From the NCBI GenBank assembly GCA_014529385.2, contig CM043968.1, forward strand, positions 24,122,513 to 24,186,512: a stretch of 64,000 bases of DNA. Direction: 5' to 3'. The position numbers and the translations under genes were made by a program. This document shows, one piece after another, positions 63,241 through 64,000 of the stretch. The DNA comes from Adiantum capillus-veneris (lineage: Eukaryota; Streptophyta; Polypodiopsida; Polypodiales; Pteridaceae). Positions within the stretch are counted from its first letter, which is position 1; each line of letters opens with the position of its first letter. Below the pieces are notes generated by a model. That model saw nothing but the letters and a program-made list of their open reading frames with translations. It did no database searches and was not told where the DNA came from.

Positions 63241-63252
63241 CCTCTTGTAGTG
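63241..63252 (-). mobile_element. CACTA element 5' terminal inverted repeat
   Basis: On the minus strand the element starts CACTACAAGAGG, matching the CACTACAAGAA-type termini of plant CACTA transposons. The transposase lies inside, read in the same direction. The opposite end was not found in the window, so the element is truncated or disrupted on the left. Confidence 0.75.
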
Positions 63253-63322
63253 ATAGAAATCTGCTCTCTCACATCCATGACCCCCCATAACTTCATATGT
63301 GCACTTTCAGAAAAGAATTTTT

Positions 63323-63483
63323 GCCATATCTGAAGTACAAGCATCATGAAAGCAATAGAGGAAACTGTTGATGGGGCAAACACTCCAAGAACCAACTTGG
63401 CCAAGAGCAAACATGGTAGCTAGCTTGTAGACGAAGGGTTCAAAAAAAAACTCATTGTATGACGCATGTACTTCAGATATGGC
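63323..63483. repeat. 25-bp inverted repeat with 111-bp spacer
   Basis: Arms 63323-63347 and 63459-63483 match at 23 of 25 positions (GCCATATCTGAAGTACA...). Lies outside the CACTA end. No TIR/target-duplication pair was recognised. Confidence 0.75.
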
Positions 63484-63871
63484 AAATGCAATACTACAAA
63501 GCATGAAGGCGGTTTCTTACTCTCAAGGTAAACATATTGGAAAGGGTCCTTCACTAGAGAAGCTCAAGGAAAGAGTTTCCTCTAGTCCAACACAAGTGAT
63601 AAGAGTAGGAAATGAGGCTAGATTTGGAAGACCAATGTATAATACTTGCATCCCTCTTGAAGGAGACAAAGAAATTGTTTGGCAAAAGCGAGAGCCATCG
63701 ATTGTGGTTGATGTTGAGAGTGAATTGACACATAGGCTAGGGTACAATGCAAAAAAACGAGACCGCACAACACATGAAAGGCCAAGGAAGATCATTTTCA
63801 CGAAAGATTTAGGGGTAGTAGATGGGAGTGAGAATTCCAAAGAGAAGATGAAGTTTTGTGTTTTGGAATGA
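63455..63871 (+). CDS. Hypothetical open frame
   Basis: 138 codons with a varied composition (GKHIGKGPSLEKLKERVSSS, EIVWQKREPSIVVDVESEL) and no domain I recognise. Begins inside the right arm of the inverted repeat, so the start is doubtful. May be a transposon or gene fragment continuing past the window. Confidence 0.3.
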   Translation: MYDACTSDMANAILQSMKAVSYSQGKHIGKGPSLEKLKERVSSSPTQVIRVGNEARFGRPMYNTCIPLEGDKEIVWQKREPSIVVDVESELTHRLGYNAKKRDRTTHERPRKIIFTKDLGVVDGSENSKEKMKFCVLE

Positions 63872-64000
63872 AAGGCAATCAGAGGAACCACTCTTAGTAG
63901 TCATGTGACATGCAGTGGCACCACCACCAGTGGAAAAACATGTGGACAAAATATTGTGGCATGTAGTAAAGAGACTCCTGCACCATCCTTTGAGGGGCCC

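Overview
This window is repeat-dense nuclear DNA of a land plant. The evidence is chromovirus-type Ty3/gypsy elements with tRNA-iMet primer sites, a Ty1/copia element, a CACTA DNA transposon, APE-type LINE fragments, very long CT/GA microsatellites, and the first two exons of a plant-type PDX2 (vitamin B6 synthase glutaminase) gene. Several features would fit a large fern-like or other seed-free plant genome, but the sequence alone does not prove the lineage. No rRNA, tRNA, CRISPR or bacterial operon was seen, and no undescribed protein-coding system could be demonstrated. What stands out is the transposon architecture.

Left part (1-24 kb). A LINE reverse-transcriptase remnant (1-1424) ends beside a CT microsatellite. 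Next comes a non-coding LTR element (LARD-1, 1491-4126) with primer site, polypurine tract and 3' LTR, then a promoter-like repeat and a decayed LINE endonuclease domain (minus strand). A decayed gag gene (+) is split by gypsy element A (6981-14990, minus, target duplication ATTAC). A second LARD copy (LARD-2, minus) has its LTR split by gypsy element B (16106-23801, minus, target duplication AAATG). Both gypsy elements carry gag, protease, RT, RNase H, integrase and chromodomain, all broken by a few stops and frameshifts.

Middle part (24-37 kb). This holds a second promoter-like repeat with duplicated bZIP-type sites, a diverged LTR of the A family, an LTR end with TATA box and primer site, PDX2 exons 1-2 (minus, 27096-27362), a weak SWIM-like fragment, decayed gypsy F, a GC-richer block near 34.2 kb, a weak piggyBac-like zinc-ribbon and AT-hook fragment, and a kilobase of degenerate TTATGG repeats.

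Right part (37-64 kb). A three-level nest is readable to the base. Gypsy E (37101 to about 55388) holds copia D (41724-54345, target duplication CATCC) inside its chromodomain. D in turn holds element C (42869-51816, target duplication ATCTT) inside its GAG-pre-integrase region. C encodes gag and protease only, with no RT, RNase H or integrase, so it is probably mobilised in trans. Beyond E are a 347-bp tandem duplication carrying a foldback, decayed gypsy G, and the 5' end of a CACTA element (TIR at 63252, hairpin subterminal region, split transposase gene on the minus strand).

The elements do not act together as one pathway. They record an insertion history: E, then D, then C on the right; old gag then A, and LARD-2 then B, on the left.
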